Assembly: GCF_001698125.1 (NCBI RefSeq) | Contig: NZ_CP013854.1 | Location: forward strand, 3,038,001-3,102,000 | Length of the DNA stretch: 64,000 bases | Direction: 5' to 3' | From: Pseudonocardia sp. HH130630-07 | GTDB lineage: Bacteria; Actinomycetota; Actinomycetes; Mycobacteriales; Pseudonocardiaceae | Notes under the pieces: model-generated | Database searches by the model: none | What the model was told of the DNA's origin: nothing | Seen by the model: only the letters and a program-made list of their open reading frames with translations | Shown: positions 41,832 to 51,009 of the stretch, piece after piece | Position numbering within the stretch: the first letter of the stretch is position 1 | Layout: each line of letters begins with the position of its first letter | Position numbers and translations under genes: made by a program

Positions 41832-43103
41832 TCAGCCGCCCGTCCCGAAGGTCACCGGCAGCCGCTTGATCCCGTTGATGAAGTTGCCGGTCAGCCGGTC
41901 CGGCTCGCCGACGGACAGGTCGGGGACCCGGGTCAGCAGCTCGCCGAACAGCGAGCGCAGCTGGGTCCTGGCCAGGTGGCTGCCCAGGCAGAAGTGCGGC
42001 CCGCCGCCGCCGAACGCGACGTGCGGGTTCTCGGCCCGGGTGATGTCGAAGCGGTGCGGGTCGGTGAAGACCGACCCGTCCCGGTTGCCGGAGTGGTAGA
42101 AGAGCACCACCCGCTCGCCCTCGGAGATCCGCTGCCCGCGGATCTCGGTGTCCCGGGTCGCGGTCCGGCGGAAGGTCAGCACCGGGGTGGCCCAGCGCAC
42201 GAACTCCTCGACGGCCGGCCCGATCCGGTCGTCGAACTCCGCGGTGAGCAGGCGGCGCTGCTCCGGGTGCCGGTCGAGCGCCAGCACCGCGTGGCTCGCG
42301 GTCTGGCGGGTGGTGTCGTTCCCGGCCACGCAGAGCAGCACGAAGAACGCCGCGATCTCCTCGTCGGTCAGCGAGGCGCCGTCCACCTCGGCCTGCACCA
42401 GCGCGGTCATGAGGTCGTCGGCCGGTTCGTCGCGGCGCAGCGCGGACAGCTCGAACGACGCGGTGTGCAGGGTCATCAGCGCGTTCAGCAGGACCGCCAT
42501 CGGGTCGCCGTCGCCGATGTAGTCGGCGTCGTTCCAGGCGACCATCGCGTTGGCGGCGTCGGCGACCTCCTGGCGGCGCTGCGCCGGGATGCCGATCATC
42601 TCCGAGATCGTCCACATGGGGAGCCGGGCCGCGACGGCGGTGACGAAGTCCGCCTCGCCCCCCAGCGCGAGCAGGTCGTCGACGATCGCGGCGGCCTGGG
42701 CCCGGATCTGGTCCTCGATCCGCCGGGTCCGCCGCGGGGTGAACACCGAGGCGATCACCCGGCGCTGGCGGGCGTGCCGCGGTGCGTCCATGGCGAGGAT
42801 CGAGTGTGCCGCCTCCAGCATGTCCTCGGGGACGTCCTCGAGCATCACACCGCCGTAGGCCTGTCCCGAGGCGAACGTCTCCGGGTCCCGGCTGACGGCG
42901 GTGATGTCGGCGTGCGTGACCAGCGCCCAGAACCCCGGTGCGTCCGGGTCCGGCAGCAGCTCGGTCTCCGCCGGCGGGTGCCAGGACAGCGGCCGGTCCC
43001 GGCGGAGCTGCGCGAAGGTCTCCTCGCGCTCGTCCGGCGATCGGGACCAGAACGCCTGCGTGGAGACGTCGAGCGGGTCGTACGCCCGGCCCGCGCCGGT
43101 CAC
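41832..43103 (-). CDS. Cytochrome P450, CYP124/125/142-like group
   Basis: A 423-residue soluble P450. I-helix LCVAGNDTTRQTA, ExxR in EEFVRWATPV, heme loop FGGGGPHFCLGSHLA. The FINGIKRLPVTFG end is typical of actinobacterial P450s that oxidise sterol or lipid side chains. GTG start overlaps the stop of the SCP2-like gene (GTGA), so carrier and oxygenase are made together. The promoter contains the TetR palindrome that recurs upstream of the mce operon. Confidence 0.92.
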   Translation of the reverse strand: MTGAGRAYDPLDVSTQAFWSRSPDEREETFAQLRRDRPLSWHPPAETELLPDPDAPGFWALVTHADITAVSRDPETFASGQAYGGVMLEDVPEDMLEAAHSILAMDAPRHARQRRVIASVFTPRRTRRIEDQIRAQAAAIVDDLLALGGEADFVTAVAARLPMWTISEMIGIPAQRRQEVADAANAMVAWNDADYIGDGDPMAVLLNALMTLHTASFELSALRRDEPADDLMTALVQAEVDGASLTDEEIAAFFVLLCVAGNDTTRQTASHAVLALDRHPEQRRLLTAEFDDRIGPAVEEFVRWATPVLTFRRTATRDTEIRGQRISEGERVVLFYHSGNRDGSVFTDPHRFDITRAENPHVAFGGGGPHFCLGSHLARTQLRSLFGELLTRVPDLSVGEPDRLTGNFINGIKRLPVTFGTGG

Positions 43104-43516
43104 GGTGCGACCAGCAGGTCGTCGCGGCCGTCGGCGCGCAGCCGCTCGACGTAGACCGGGAACAGGCGCTTGGCCAGCGGCGCCAGCTGCAGCAGCTTGG
43201 TCACCGTGCCGTCGACCGTGACCCGGCCCCTGGCCATGGCGAACGTCAGGTTGACCGCCCCCTGCCAGTAGGCGTTGGCGGTCTGGGTCGCCATCGTCAT
43301 CGTCGCGTGCGCGGCCGGGGCGCCGGGATCAGAGCCCCGCCAGACGGCACCGCCGGGCAGGTCGATCACCAGGGCCGACTCCGGATCGGTGCACTGCTGG
43401 CGCAGCACCAGGCCGGTGGCGCGCAGTTTCGGTTCGAGTTCGGGATCGGCCAGGGCGGTCTCGAAGATCCCGCCGATGTAGCGGTACAGCTCGTCCTCGT
43501 CGGCGAATCCGGGCAC
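43100..43516 (-). CDS. SCP2 sterol-carrier-like protein
   Basis: A 138-residue SCP2-fold protein (MPGFADEDELYRYIGGIFET ... MATQTANAYWQGAVNLTFAM ... LKRLF-like tail KRLFPVYVERLRADG). It may deliver a lipid substrate to the coupled P450. A paralogue lies at 34505-34915. Its promoter region carries the 17-bp TAACGTA palindrome, 45 bases upstream of the start. Confidence 0.85.
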   Translation of the reverse strand: MPGFADEDELYRYIGGIFETALADPELEPKLRATGLVLRQQCTDPESALVIDLPGGAVWRGSDPGAPAAHATMTMATQTANAYWQGAVNLTFAMARGRVTVDGTVTKLLQLAPLAKRLFPVYVERLRADGRDDLLVAP

Positions 43517-43561
43517 GTCTCCTCCACGTCGTCGTGCGAGTGCTGCGTCCGGTCCAGAACA

Positions 43562-43578
43562 TAACGTAGATTACGTTA
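43562..43578. promoter_or_regulatory. TetR-type operator 1 (TAACGTA palindrome)
   Basis: TAACGTAGATTACGTTA: seven-base arms around GAT. It lies between the divergent SCP2-P450 operon and the TetR gene. It is nearly identical (15 of 17) to the site at 44392-44408. Confidence 0.8.
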
Positions 43579-43657
43579 CTGCCCAAGAGTCGCGGCGGAC
43601 GCGGCTCGTGGCACCCTGGTCGCACCAACACGGCGGCGAGGGGCGGGATCGGGCGAG

Positions 43658-44248
43658 GTGGCCAGGAGAGCGGGCCGGCAGGTGGTCGCCGAGCAGTACT
43701 TCGACGCCGCCATGTCGATCCTCGCCCGGGACGGGGCGGCCGGGCTGAAGATCGGCCCGCTGTGCCGTTCGCTCGGGGTGACCAGCGGGTCCTTCTACCA
43801 CCACTTCGGCGGCTGGGCCGGGTTCGTCCGCGGGCTGCTGCAGTACTGGGAGGCCGAGCAGACCGACCGCGTCGTCGAGCTGGCCCGGGCGACCGCGGAC
43901 CCGATCGAGCGGATGCTCGTGGTCAAGCGGCTGACCGTGGAGCTGCGCCACGACGCGGAGGCCGCCATCCGGGCGTGGGCGCAGATCGACGCCGAGGTGG
44001 GCCGGGCCCAGGCCCGGGTCGACGTGCAGCGCCGGATCGCGCTGGAGCAGGTGGTCGGCGAGGTCGTCGCGGACCGGGCCGACGCGCACCGGCTCGCGGT
44101 GCTCGGAATGTCGCTGATGGCCGGGTTCCAGCAGACCTGCGACCCGCGCGACCGCGATCTCCTGCGGGTCCTGTTCGACGACTTCCAGCGGCTGATCCTG
44201 ACCTACGCGCCCGTCGACGTCCGGCCGGGCACTGGGCCGATCGAGTGA
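43658..44248 (+). CDS. TetR family regulator, candidate mce/P450 regulator
   Basis: A 196-residue TetR protein: QYFDAAMSILARDGAAGLKI and recognition helix GVTSGSFYHHFGGWAGFVRG. The C-terminal domain is helical (VELARATADPIERMLVVKR). GTG start. It lies between two copies of a palindrome, one shared with the divergent P450 operon and one before the mce operon 309 bases downstream. I infer that it represses both and responds to an imported lipid, much as KstR or Mce3R do in mycobacteria. Confidence 0.88.
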   Translation: MARRAGRQVVAEQYFDAAMSILARDGAAGLKIGPLCRSLGVTSGSFYHHFGGWAGFVRGLLQYWEAEQTDRVVELARATADPIERMLVVKRLTVELRHDAEAAIRAWAQIDAEVGRAQARVDVQRRIALEQVVGEVVADRADAHRLAVLGMSLMAGFQQTCDPRDRDLLRVLFDDFQRLILTYAPVDVRPGTGPIE

Positions 44249-44384
44249 TCGTCAGTTCGGGTGGTCCGGCGACCTCCGGTGTCGTCCCGGGGGGCGGAAG
44301 GTCCGTTCGGCCCAGTTCGGTGCCCGCTCCGGGAGCAACTGTTACCCACGGTCCGCTATCATCGCCGGAAATTGCTGACGGAGC

Positions 44385-44415
44385 GTGACCATAACGTAGA
44401 GCACGTTATGGTCAC
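44385..44415. promoter_or_regulatory. TetR-type operator 2 upstream of the mce operon
   Basis: GTGACCATAACGT at 44385-44397 and ACGTTATGGTCAC at 44403-44415 form a perfect 13-bp inverted repeat with a five-base centre. Its core TAACGTAGAGCACGTTA differs from operator 1 only at two central bases. It sits in the 308-base leader of the mce operon, 141 bases before mceG. Confidence 0.85.
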
Positions 44416-44556
44416 GGTTCCGGGCTTCCGATACCTGTAAGTAACTCGGTGCGCGTCGTCTCGTTGTGCCGTTCAGCACCGACGAGTGGCCCACGCTCCC
44501 CGCGTCTTCCGGCCCCCGGTGCGGGCCGGACGGTCGATTGCGCGAGGAGGCGGCAG

Positions 44557-45711
44557 GTGACCGGTGTCGAGGTGAAGGTCGAGGGGCTGACGAAGTCCTT
44601 CGGCCGGGCCAACATCTGGTCGGACGTCTCGCTGACGTTGCCGCCCGGTGAGGTGTCGGTCCTGCTCGGGCCGTCCGGTACCGGCAAGTCGGTCTTCCTG
44701 AAGTGTCTGATCGGGCTGCTGAAGCCGGAGCAGGGCTCGATCGTCATCGACGGCGTCGATCTCGTGCGGTGCTCGGAGTCCGATCTCTACGACATCCGCA
44801 AACTGTTCGGCGTGCTGTTCCAGGACGGCGCGCTGTTCGGCTCGATGAACCTGTTCGACAACATCGCCTTCCCGTTGCGCGAGCACACGAAGAAGTCCGA
44901 GACCGCGGTCCGCGACATCGTGATGGAGAAGATCGAGATGGTCGGCCTGACGGGGGCCGAGGGCAAGCTGCCCGGGGAGATCTCCGGCGGCATGCGCAAG
45001 CGGGCCGGGCTCGCCAGGGCGCTCGTGCTCGACCCGCAGATCGTGCTGTTCGACGAGCCGGACTCCGGGCTCGACCCGGTGCGCACCGCGTACCTGAACC
45101 AGCTGATCATCGACCTGAACGCGCAGACCGACTCGACGTTCCTCATCGTCACGCACGACATCAACTCGGCGCAGACGGTGCCGGACAACATGGGCCTGCT
45201 CTACCGCAAGCACCTCGCCATGTTCGGCCCGCGCGAGGTCCTGCTGACCTCCGAGGAGCCGGTCGTCGCCCAGTTCCTCAACGGGCGGCGCGAGGGCCCG
45301 ATCGGCATGTCCGAGGAGAAGGACGCCGCCCAGGCCGCCCGGGAGATGGAGGAGGCGGGCGAGCTGGAGGGCCTGCCGCCGATGAAGCCGCAGCTGGAGG
45401 CCTCCACCGGGATGCCGGACCGGCAGGCGGTGCACCGCCGCCGGGAGCGGGTGCAGGCGATGCTGCACGAGCTCCCGGAGCCGGCCCAGCGGGCGATCCG
45501 CGCCTCCTACGGCTCCGCGGCCCCGGCCGACGACGACGGGCCGACCGAGCAGTGGGCCCCGGCCCGGGACGGCAGCACCCACGAGGAGGCACGCGAGCCG
45601 GCCCCCGACACCGACGAGTGGCCCACCGACATCCACCCGCGGGTCACCGACTCCGGCCCCGACGACCCGCCGGCGTCCGGGCGGCACCAGCTCTCCGGCG
45701 GCGACCGGTGA
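44557..45711 (+). CDS. mceG: MceG/Mkl-type ABC transporter ATPase
   Basis: A 384-residue ATPase. Walker A LGPSGTGKSVFLKC, signature SGGMRKRAGLARAL, Walker B IVLFDEPDSGLDP. The C-terminal extension (about 100 residues, acidic) is typical of actinobacterial MceG. It powers import of sterols, fatty acids or other lipids by the Mce complex. GTG at 44557 behind GAGGAGG. In mycobacteria it is an orphan gene near rplL; here it heads the mce operon. Confidence 0.92.
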   Translation: MTGVEVKVEGLTKSFGRANIWSDVSLTLPPGEVSVLLGPSGTGKSVFLKCLIGLLKPEQGSIVIDGVDLVRCSESDLYDIRKLFGVLFQDGALFGSMNLFDNIAFPLREHTKKSETAVRDIVMEKIEMVGLTGAEGKLPGEISGGMRKRAGLARALVLDPQIVLFDEPDSGLDPVRTAYLNQLIIDLNAQTDSTFLIVTHDINSAQTVPDNMGLLYRKHLAMFGPREVLLTSEEPVVAQFLNGRREGPIGMSEEKDAAQAAREMEEAGELEGLPPMKPQLEASTGMPDRQAVHRRRERVQAMLHELPEPAQRAIRASYGSAAPADDDGPTEQWAPARDGSTHEEAREPAPDTDEWPTDIHPRVTDSGPDDPPASGRHQLSGGDR

Positions 45712-46487
45712 CCGCGCCGAGCCCGGTCACCCGGGCGCTCACCCCGGTCGGCCGGTTCCTCGGGCTGGGCGTCGAGATCGGCAAGCAGTCCCTGCGCCGC
45801 CCGTTCCAGCTGCGCGAGCTCGTCGAGCAGGTCTGGTTCGTCACCAAGGTCTCCGCGCTGCCGACGGCGCTGTTCACGATCCCCTTCGGCGCGACGATCG
45901 CGCTGCTGCTGGGTGAGCTGACCCGCCAGTTCGGCGCGCAGTCGCAGACCGGTGCCGGCTCGGTGCTCGCGATCGTGCAGCAGGCGGCGCCGATCGTCAC
46001 CGCGCTGCTCATCTCCGGCGCGGGCGGCAGCGCCGTCTGCGCCGACCTCGGGGCCCGGACCATCCGCGAGGAGATCTCGGCGATGGAGGTGCTCGGCATC
46101 TCCCCGATCCAGCGGCTGGTGGTGCCGCGGGTGCTGGCGATGGGCATCACGGCCGTCGTGCTGAACGGGCTGGCCACCTGCGTCGGCGTCTCCGGCGGGT
46201 ACTTCTTCAACGTCATCATCCAGGGCGGGTCGCCCGGCGCGTACATCAACAGCTTCTCGGCGATCGCCCAGGTCTCCGACATCGTGGTCTCGGAGATCAA
46301 GGCGTTCCTGTTCGGGATCGTGGCCGGGGTCGTGGCGGCCTACCGCGGGCTCAACCCGCCGCCCGGGGCGAAGGGTGTGGGCGACGCGGTGAACCAGGCC
46401 GTCGTCATCTCCTTCGTCCTGGTCTTCCTCATCAACCTCGTGCTCACCGCGCTGTACCTCGAGCTCGTCCCGCCGAAGGGCTTCTGA
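45708..46487 (+). CDS. yrbEA: YrbE-type Mce permease A
   Basis: A 259-residue MlaE/YrbE permease with about five to six membrane helices, the conserved TIREEISAMEVLGISPIQRL coupling loop that contacts the ATPase, and the end LYLELVPPKGF. GTG overlaps the mceG stop (GTGA). With its partner it forms the inner-membrane channel. Confidence 0.93.
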   Translation: MTAPSPVTRALTPVGRFLGLGVEIGKQSLRRPFQLRELVEQVWFVTKVSALPTALFTIPFGATIALLLGELTRQFGAQSQTGAGSVLAIVQQAAPIVTALLISGAGGSAVCADLGARTIREEISAMEVLGISPIQRLVVPRVLAMGITAVVLNGLATCVGVSGGYFFNVIIQGGSPGAYINSFSAIAQVSDIVVSEIKAFLFGIVAGVVAAYRGLNPPPGAKGVGDAVNQAVVISFVLVFLINLVLTALYLELVPPKGF

Positions 46488-46488
46488 C

Positions 46489-47331
46489 ATGGCCAACCGA
46501 CTGGGCGTCCGGGCCCGCCGGGCCGCGCAGGCGCCGCTGAACCAGCTCGAGGAGCTGGGCGACCAGCTGTCGCTCTACGTCCGGGCGATCCTGTGGATCC
46601 CGAAGACGGTCACCCGTTACCGCAAGGAGGTCGCCCGGCTGCTGGCCGAGGTCTCCTTCGGCTCGGGGGCGCTGATCGTCATCCTCGGGACCGTCGGCGT
46701 GATGGCGTCGCTGTCGCTGTTCGTCGGCTCGCTGGTCGGCCTGCAGGGCTTCCGGGCCCTGGACGCGCTCGGCGTCGAGGCGCTGACCGGCTTCATCACC
46801 GCCTACTTCAACACCCGCTCGATCGCCCCGCTGGTCGCCGCGTCGGCGCTCACCGCGACGCTCGGCGCGGGCTTCACCGCCCAGCTCGGCGCGATGCGGA
46901 TCTCCGAGGAGATCGACGCGCTGGAGGTCATGGCGGTGCCGTCGGTGCCCTACCTGGTCACCACCCGGGTGGTCGCCGGGATCGTCGCGATCATCCCGAT
47001 CTACACGCTGGGCCTGCTCGCCAGCTACGCCGCGGCCCGGCTCAACGTCACGCTGATCAACGGGCTGTCCGGCGGCACCTACGACCACTACTTCGACCTG
47101 TTCCTGCCGGTCGGGGACGTCCTGCTGTCGTACCTGAAAGTGATCGTCTTCGCGACGGTGATCATCTTGATCCACTGCCACTACGGCTACACGGCCCGGG
47201 GCGGCCCGGCGGGCGTCGGCGTCGCGGTCGGCCGCGCGGTCCGGCTGTCGATCGTCAGCACCGCGATCCTCGACTTCTTCCTCACGCTGGTCATGTTCGG
47301 CACGTCGACCTCGGTGCGGGTGGCGGGATGA
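46489..47331 (+). CDS. yrbEB: YrbE-type Mce permease B
   Basis: A 280-residue second YrbE permease. It has RISEEIDALEVMAVPSVPYL, the same EExxALxVM coupling loop, and a longer N-terminal amphipathic helix. Pairs with YrbEA. The stop overlaps the mceA start (ATGA). Confidence 0.93.
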   Translation: MANRLGVRARRAAQAPLNQLEELGDQLSLYVRAILWIPKTVTRYRKEVARLLAEVSFGSGALIVILGTVGVMASLSLFVGSLVGLQGFRALDALGVEALTGFITAYFNTRSIAPLVAASALTATLGAGFTAQLGAMRISEEIDALEVMAVPSVPYLVTTRVVAGIVAIIPIYTLGLLASYAAARLNVTLINGLSGGTYDHYFDLFLPVGDVLLSYLKVIVFATVIILIHCHYGYTARGGPAGVGVAVGRAVRLSIVSTAILDFFLTLVMFGTSTSVRVAG

Positions 47332-48788
47332 GGTCCACCAAGCGGGTCGTCCAGGGGCTGACCTTCGTCGTCGTCATCGTGCTGCTGCTCGGCCTCGCCG
47401 TCGCGCAGTACGCCGGCCTGTTCAGCTCCGGTGTCCCGGTCACGCTGAACGTGGCGCGGGTCGGCACCCAGATGCAGGAACGCGCCGACGTGAAGGTGCG
47501 CGGGCTGATCGTCGGCGAGGTCGAGCAGGTCGTCTCCGACGGCGAGACCACCAGCATCGAGATGTCGATGAACCCGGACCTGATCGAGCTGATCCCGGGC
47601 AACGTCCAGGCGCAGATGCTGCCGAAGACGCTGTTCGGCGAGAAGTTCGTGTCCCTGGTCCCGCCGCCGGCCCCGTCCACGGCCCGGCTCGCCGCGGGCG
47701 CGGTGATCCCGGAGGACCGCAGCCGGTCCGCGCTGGAGGTCGAGCGGGTCCTCGACGAGCTGCTCCCGCTGCTGCAGACCGTGCGCCCGCAGGACCTGGC
47801 GACCACGCTCGGCTCGCTGTCCCAGGCGCTGCAGGGCCGGGGTGACCAGCTGGGGGACACGCTGTCCCGGCTGAACACGCTGGTCGAGGGCCTGAACCCG
47901 GCGGTGCCGGACCTGCAGGAGGACATCCGCCAGCTCGCGACGTTCTCCGACAACCTGAACGTGGCCGCGCCGGACCTGCTCGACGCGCTGGACGACCTCA
48001 CGGTCACCAGCCGGACGATCGTCGAGAAGCGGGACGGGCTGCGGAACCTCTACCGCTCGGTCACCGGCGCCTCGGACGACCTGCGGGCCTTCCTGGACGC
48101 GAACGGCGACAACATCATCGGCCTGTCCCGGTCCAGCCGTCCGACGCTGGAGACCCTGGCCCGGTACTCGCCGGAGTTCCCCTGCCTCACCGGGCAGCTC
48201 GTGGACCTGATCCCGAAGATCAACGACGCGATCCGGCCGGGCACCGACCGGGTCGGCGTCAACATCACGCTGGAGATCGTCGCCAGCAAGGGCAAGTACC
48301 TGCCGAACCAGGACGAGCCCGAGTACGCCGACGACCGCGGCCCGCGCTGCTACCCGATCCCGGTCCCGGACGGCACCCAGTACCCGCCGGACGGCCCGTT
48401 CCGGGACGGCTCGGTGCCCGGGCCGGGCCCGGTCGGGCAGCCGATGGGGGCACCCGGCGACTTCGGCGTCGAGGACTACGGCACCTACGACGGGACGAAC
48501 AGCTTCGACCTGGTCGAGGACCAGAGCGGGCAGAACGGCGCGGGCATCCTGCCGCCGCTGACGACGGCGCTCGGCAACATCGGCATCGAGCCCAGCTCGT
48601 TCCCGGCGGAGGACGGCACGCACCAGTCCGGGACCGTCGACATGGGCGTCGCCAACTCACCGGGCGAGCAGCAGGTCGTCGCCCAGCTCCTCGCCGCCCA
48701 GCAGGGCGGCTCCCCCGAGGCCGTCCCGGCCTGGAGCAGCACGATGGTCGGGCCGCTGCTGCGCGGCGCGGAGGTGACGCTGACGTGA
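47328..48788 (+). CDS. mceA: Mce family protein A
   Basis: A 486-residue Mce protein. One N-terminal helix (LTFVVVIVLLLGLAVAQYAG), the MCE domain (VTLNVARVGTQMQERADVKV ... EVEQVV), a long helical stalk and a disordered Pro/Gly tail. Six such proteins build the periplasmic lipid tunnel. ATG at 47328; stop overlaps mceB (GTGA). Confidence 0.93.
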   Translation: MRSTKRVVQGLTFVVVIVLLLGLAVAQYAGLFSSGVPVTLNVARVGTQMQERADVKVRGLIVGEVEQVVSDGETTSIEMSMNPDLIELIPGNVQAQMLPKTLFGEKFVSLVPPPAPSTARLAAGAVIPEDRSRSALEVERVLDELLPLLQTVRPQDLATTLGSLSQALQGRGDQLGDTLSRLNTLVEGLNPAVPDLQEDIRQLATFSDNLNVAAPDLLDALDDLTVTSRTIVEKRDGLRNLYRSVTGASDDLRAFLDANGDNIIGLSRSSRPTLETLARYSPEFPCLTGQLVDLIPKINDAIRPGTDRVGVNITLEIVASKGKYLPNQDEPEYADDRGPRCYPIPVPDGTQYPPDGPFRDGSVPGPGPVGQPMGAPGDFGVEDYGTYDGTNSFDLVEDQSGQNGAGILPPLTTALGNIGIEPSSFPAEDGTHQSGTVDMGVANSPGEQQVVAQLLAAQQGGSPEAVPAWSSTMVGPLLRGAEVTLT

Positions 48789-50044
48789 CCCGCTTCCCCC
48801 TGTCACCGCTGCTGAAGTTCCTGGTCTTCGCCCTGGTCACCGCACTGGGGACGACCGTGCTGGGGCTGACGATCGCGAACGCCCGCGGCGGCGAGGTCAC
48901 CCCGTACACCGCGCGGTTCACCGACGCGACCGGCCTGCTCGCCGGGGACGACGTCCGGATCTCCGGGGTGGTCGTCGGCTCGGTGACCGACGTGCGGATC
49001 GTCGACCAGCGGGTCGCCGAGGTCGAGTTCGACGTGGACTCCGCGACCGATCTCCCGGCGACGGTGAACGCCACCCTCAAGTACCGCAACCTCATCGGGC
49101 AGCGCTACCTCGCCCTCGACCAGGGCGCCGGCCCGACCGGGCAGACGTTGCCGGCGGGCGGCCAGATCCCGCTGGACCGCACCCGGCCCGCGGTCAACCT
49201 CACGGTGCTCTTCAACGGCTTCCAGCCGCTGTTCCAGGGCCTCGACCCGGTCCAGATCAACAAGCTCTCGATGGAGATCGTGCAGGTCCTGCAGGGTGAG
49301 GGCGGCACGGTGCAGAGCCTGCTGGCCTCGACGTCGTCGCTGACCAACTCGGTCGCCGACCGGGACCGGGTGATCGGCCAGGTCATCGACAACCTCAATC
49401 TCACGTTGCAGACGGTCAACGAGAACGACGAGGGCCTCGACGAGCTGATCAGCTCGCTGCAGGCCGTCGTCTCGGGGCTGGCCCGGGACCGGGAGCCGAT
49501 CGGCGACGCGATCTCCTCGATCGGCACGCTGACCCAGGTCACCGGCTCGTTCGTGGAGGACGCCCGGCCGGCGCTGCGGGACGACATCCGCAACCTCGGC
49601 GACCTCGCCACCGAGCTGGACCGCGGCCGCCCGGCCGTCGAACGGTTCCTGGAGTACGCGCCGTTCAAGCTGAACCGGATCGCCCGGGTCGGCTCCTACG
49701 GCAGCTGGTTCAACTTCTACCTCTGCGGGCTCGACGGGCAGATCGGCATCTCGCCGATCCTGCCGCCGACCTCGCTCGAGGACCTGGGCCTGGACCTGCG
49801 CAACCCGGAGCGCCGCTGCGGCCCCGACCCGTCCGGCCTCGGTCCGGGCGGTACCGGCCCCACCGGCGGCGCGGGTGACGCGACCGGGGACAACCGGGCG
49901 CAGGAGGCGGAGCGGAACCCGCTGCTGCGGACCCCGGACACCGAGTCGCTGCAGCGGCTGGCCGACCCGCTGAGCGGGGTGCTCGGGGCCGCCACCGACT
50001 CCAGTGCGGACCCGACCGCGGCCCTGCAGCCGGGAGGCAACTGA
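48785..50044 (+). CDS. mceB: Mce family protein B
   Basis: A 419-residue Mce protein with a transmembrane or signal helix at 9-28 and MCE domain RFTDATGLLAGDDVRISGVV. The helical region follows and the tail is Pro/Gly-rich. GTG start; its stop overlaps mceC (TGATG). Confidence 0.93.
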   Translation: MTRFPLSPLLKFLVFALVTALGTTVLGLTIANARGGEVTPYTARFTDATGLLAGDDVRISGVVVGSVTDVRIVDQRVAEVEFDVDSATDLPATVNATLKYRNLIGQRYLALDQGAGPTGQTLPAGGQIPLDRTRPAVNLTVLFNGFQPLFQGLDPVQINKLSMEIVQVLQGEGGTVQSLLASTSSLTNSVADRDRVIGQVIDNLNLTLQTVNENDEGLDELISSLQAVVSGLARDREPIGDAISSIGTLTQVTGSFVEDARPALRDDIRNLGDLATELDRGRPAVERFLEYAPFKLNRIARVGSYGSWFNFYLCGLDGQIGISPILPPTSLEDLGLDLRNPERRCGPDPSGLGPGGTGPTGGAGDATGDNRAQEAERNPLLRTPDTESLQRLADPLSGVLGAATDSSADPTAALQPGGN

Positions 50045-51009
50045 TGGCACAGGCTGGGCAGAAGCGGCCCGTTCTCGTCGCCACCGTCGGGCTCGTGACC
50101 GTCGTGGCGCTGACCCTGGCCGCGTTCAACTTCGAGACGCTGTTCTCCGGGGCGACCCGCTACACCGCGGAGTTCCCGGAGGCGGCCGGTCTGCAGGCGG
50201 CGGACCGGGTCACGGTCGCCGGGGTCGAGGCCGGCCGGGTGCAGAGCGTCGAGCTGGACGGCGACCACGTGAAGGTCGAGTTCACCGTCGACGACGCCTG
50301 GGTCGGCAACCGGACGACGGCCTCGATCGAGATCGCCACCCTGCTCGGGTCCAAGTTCCTCGCCCTCGACCCGCGCGGCGACGGCGAGCAGGACCCGGAC
50401 GCGCCGATCGGCCGGGACCGCACGACCTCGCCGTTCGACGTCGTCGACGCGTTCAACGGGCTCTCCGGGACCATCGACCAGCTCGACACCGCGGCGCTGG
50501 CGAACAGCCTGACCACGCTGTCGGACACCTTCCGCGACACCCCGCCGGAGATCCGCGGCGCCCTGGACGGGCTGTCGCGGCTGTCCACCACCATCTCCAG
50601 CCGGGACGCCGAGCTGAAGCAGCTGCTGGCGAACACCCGGCAGCTGTCGACGACGCTGGCCGACCGCCGCGGCGACGTCGTGAAGCTGGTGGACGACGGC
50701 AACCTGCTGCTCGGCGAGCTGCAGCAGCGCAAGCAGGCGATCGCGGACCTGCTCGACGGCGTCCAGCGTCTGTCGGTGCAGCTGCGCGGGCTGGTCGCGG
50801 ACAACACCGAGCAGCTGCGCCCGGCGCTGGAGACGCTGGACCGGGTGCTCGCGGTGCTGGAGGCGAACCGGGACAACCTCGGCGAGATCCTGGACAACGA
50901 GGCGGTGTTCATCCGGGTGTTCGGCAACGCGCTCGGCAACGGCCGCTGGTTCGACAACTACGTCTGCGGGCTCGTCCCGCCGGCCGTCCCGCTCGGGGGT
51001 GACTGCTGA
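50044..51009 (+). CDS. mceC: Mce family protein C
   Basis: A 321-residue Mce protein, the shortest of the set. N-terminal helix LVTVVALTLAAFNFETLF, MCE domain EFPEAAGLQAADRVTVAGVE, and helical stalk. The Pro/Gly tail is absent and the end is VPLGGDC. Coupled to both neighbours by overlaps. Confidence 0.93.
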   Translation: MAQAGQKRPVLVATVGLVTVVALTLAAFNFETLFSGATRYTAEFPEAAGLQAADRVTVAGVEAGRVQSVELDGDHVKVEFTVDDAWVGNRTTASIEIATLLGSKFLALDPRGDGEQDPDAPIGRDRTTSPFDVVDAFNGLSGTIDQLDTAALANSLTTLSDTFRDTPPEIRGALDGLSRLSTTISSRDAELKQLLANTRQLSTTLADRRGDVVKLVDDGNLLLGELQQRKQAIADLLDGVQRLSVQLRGLVADNTEQLRPALETLDRVLAVLEANRDNLGEILDNEAVFIRVFGNALGNGRWFDNYVCGLVPPAVPLGGDC

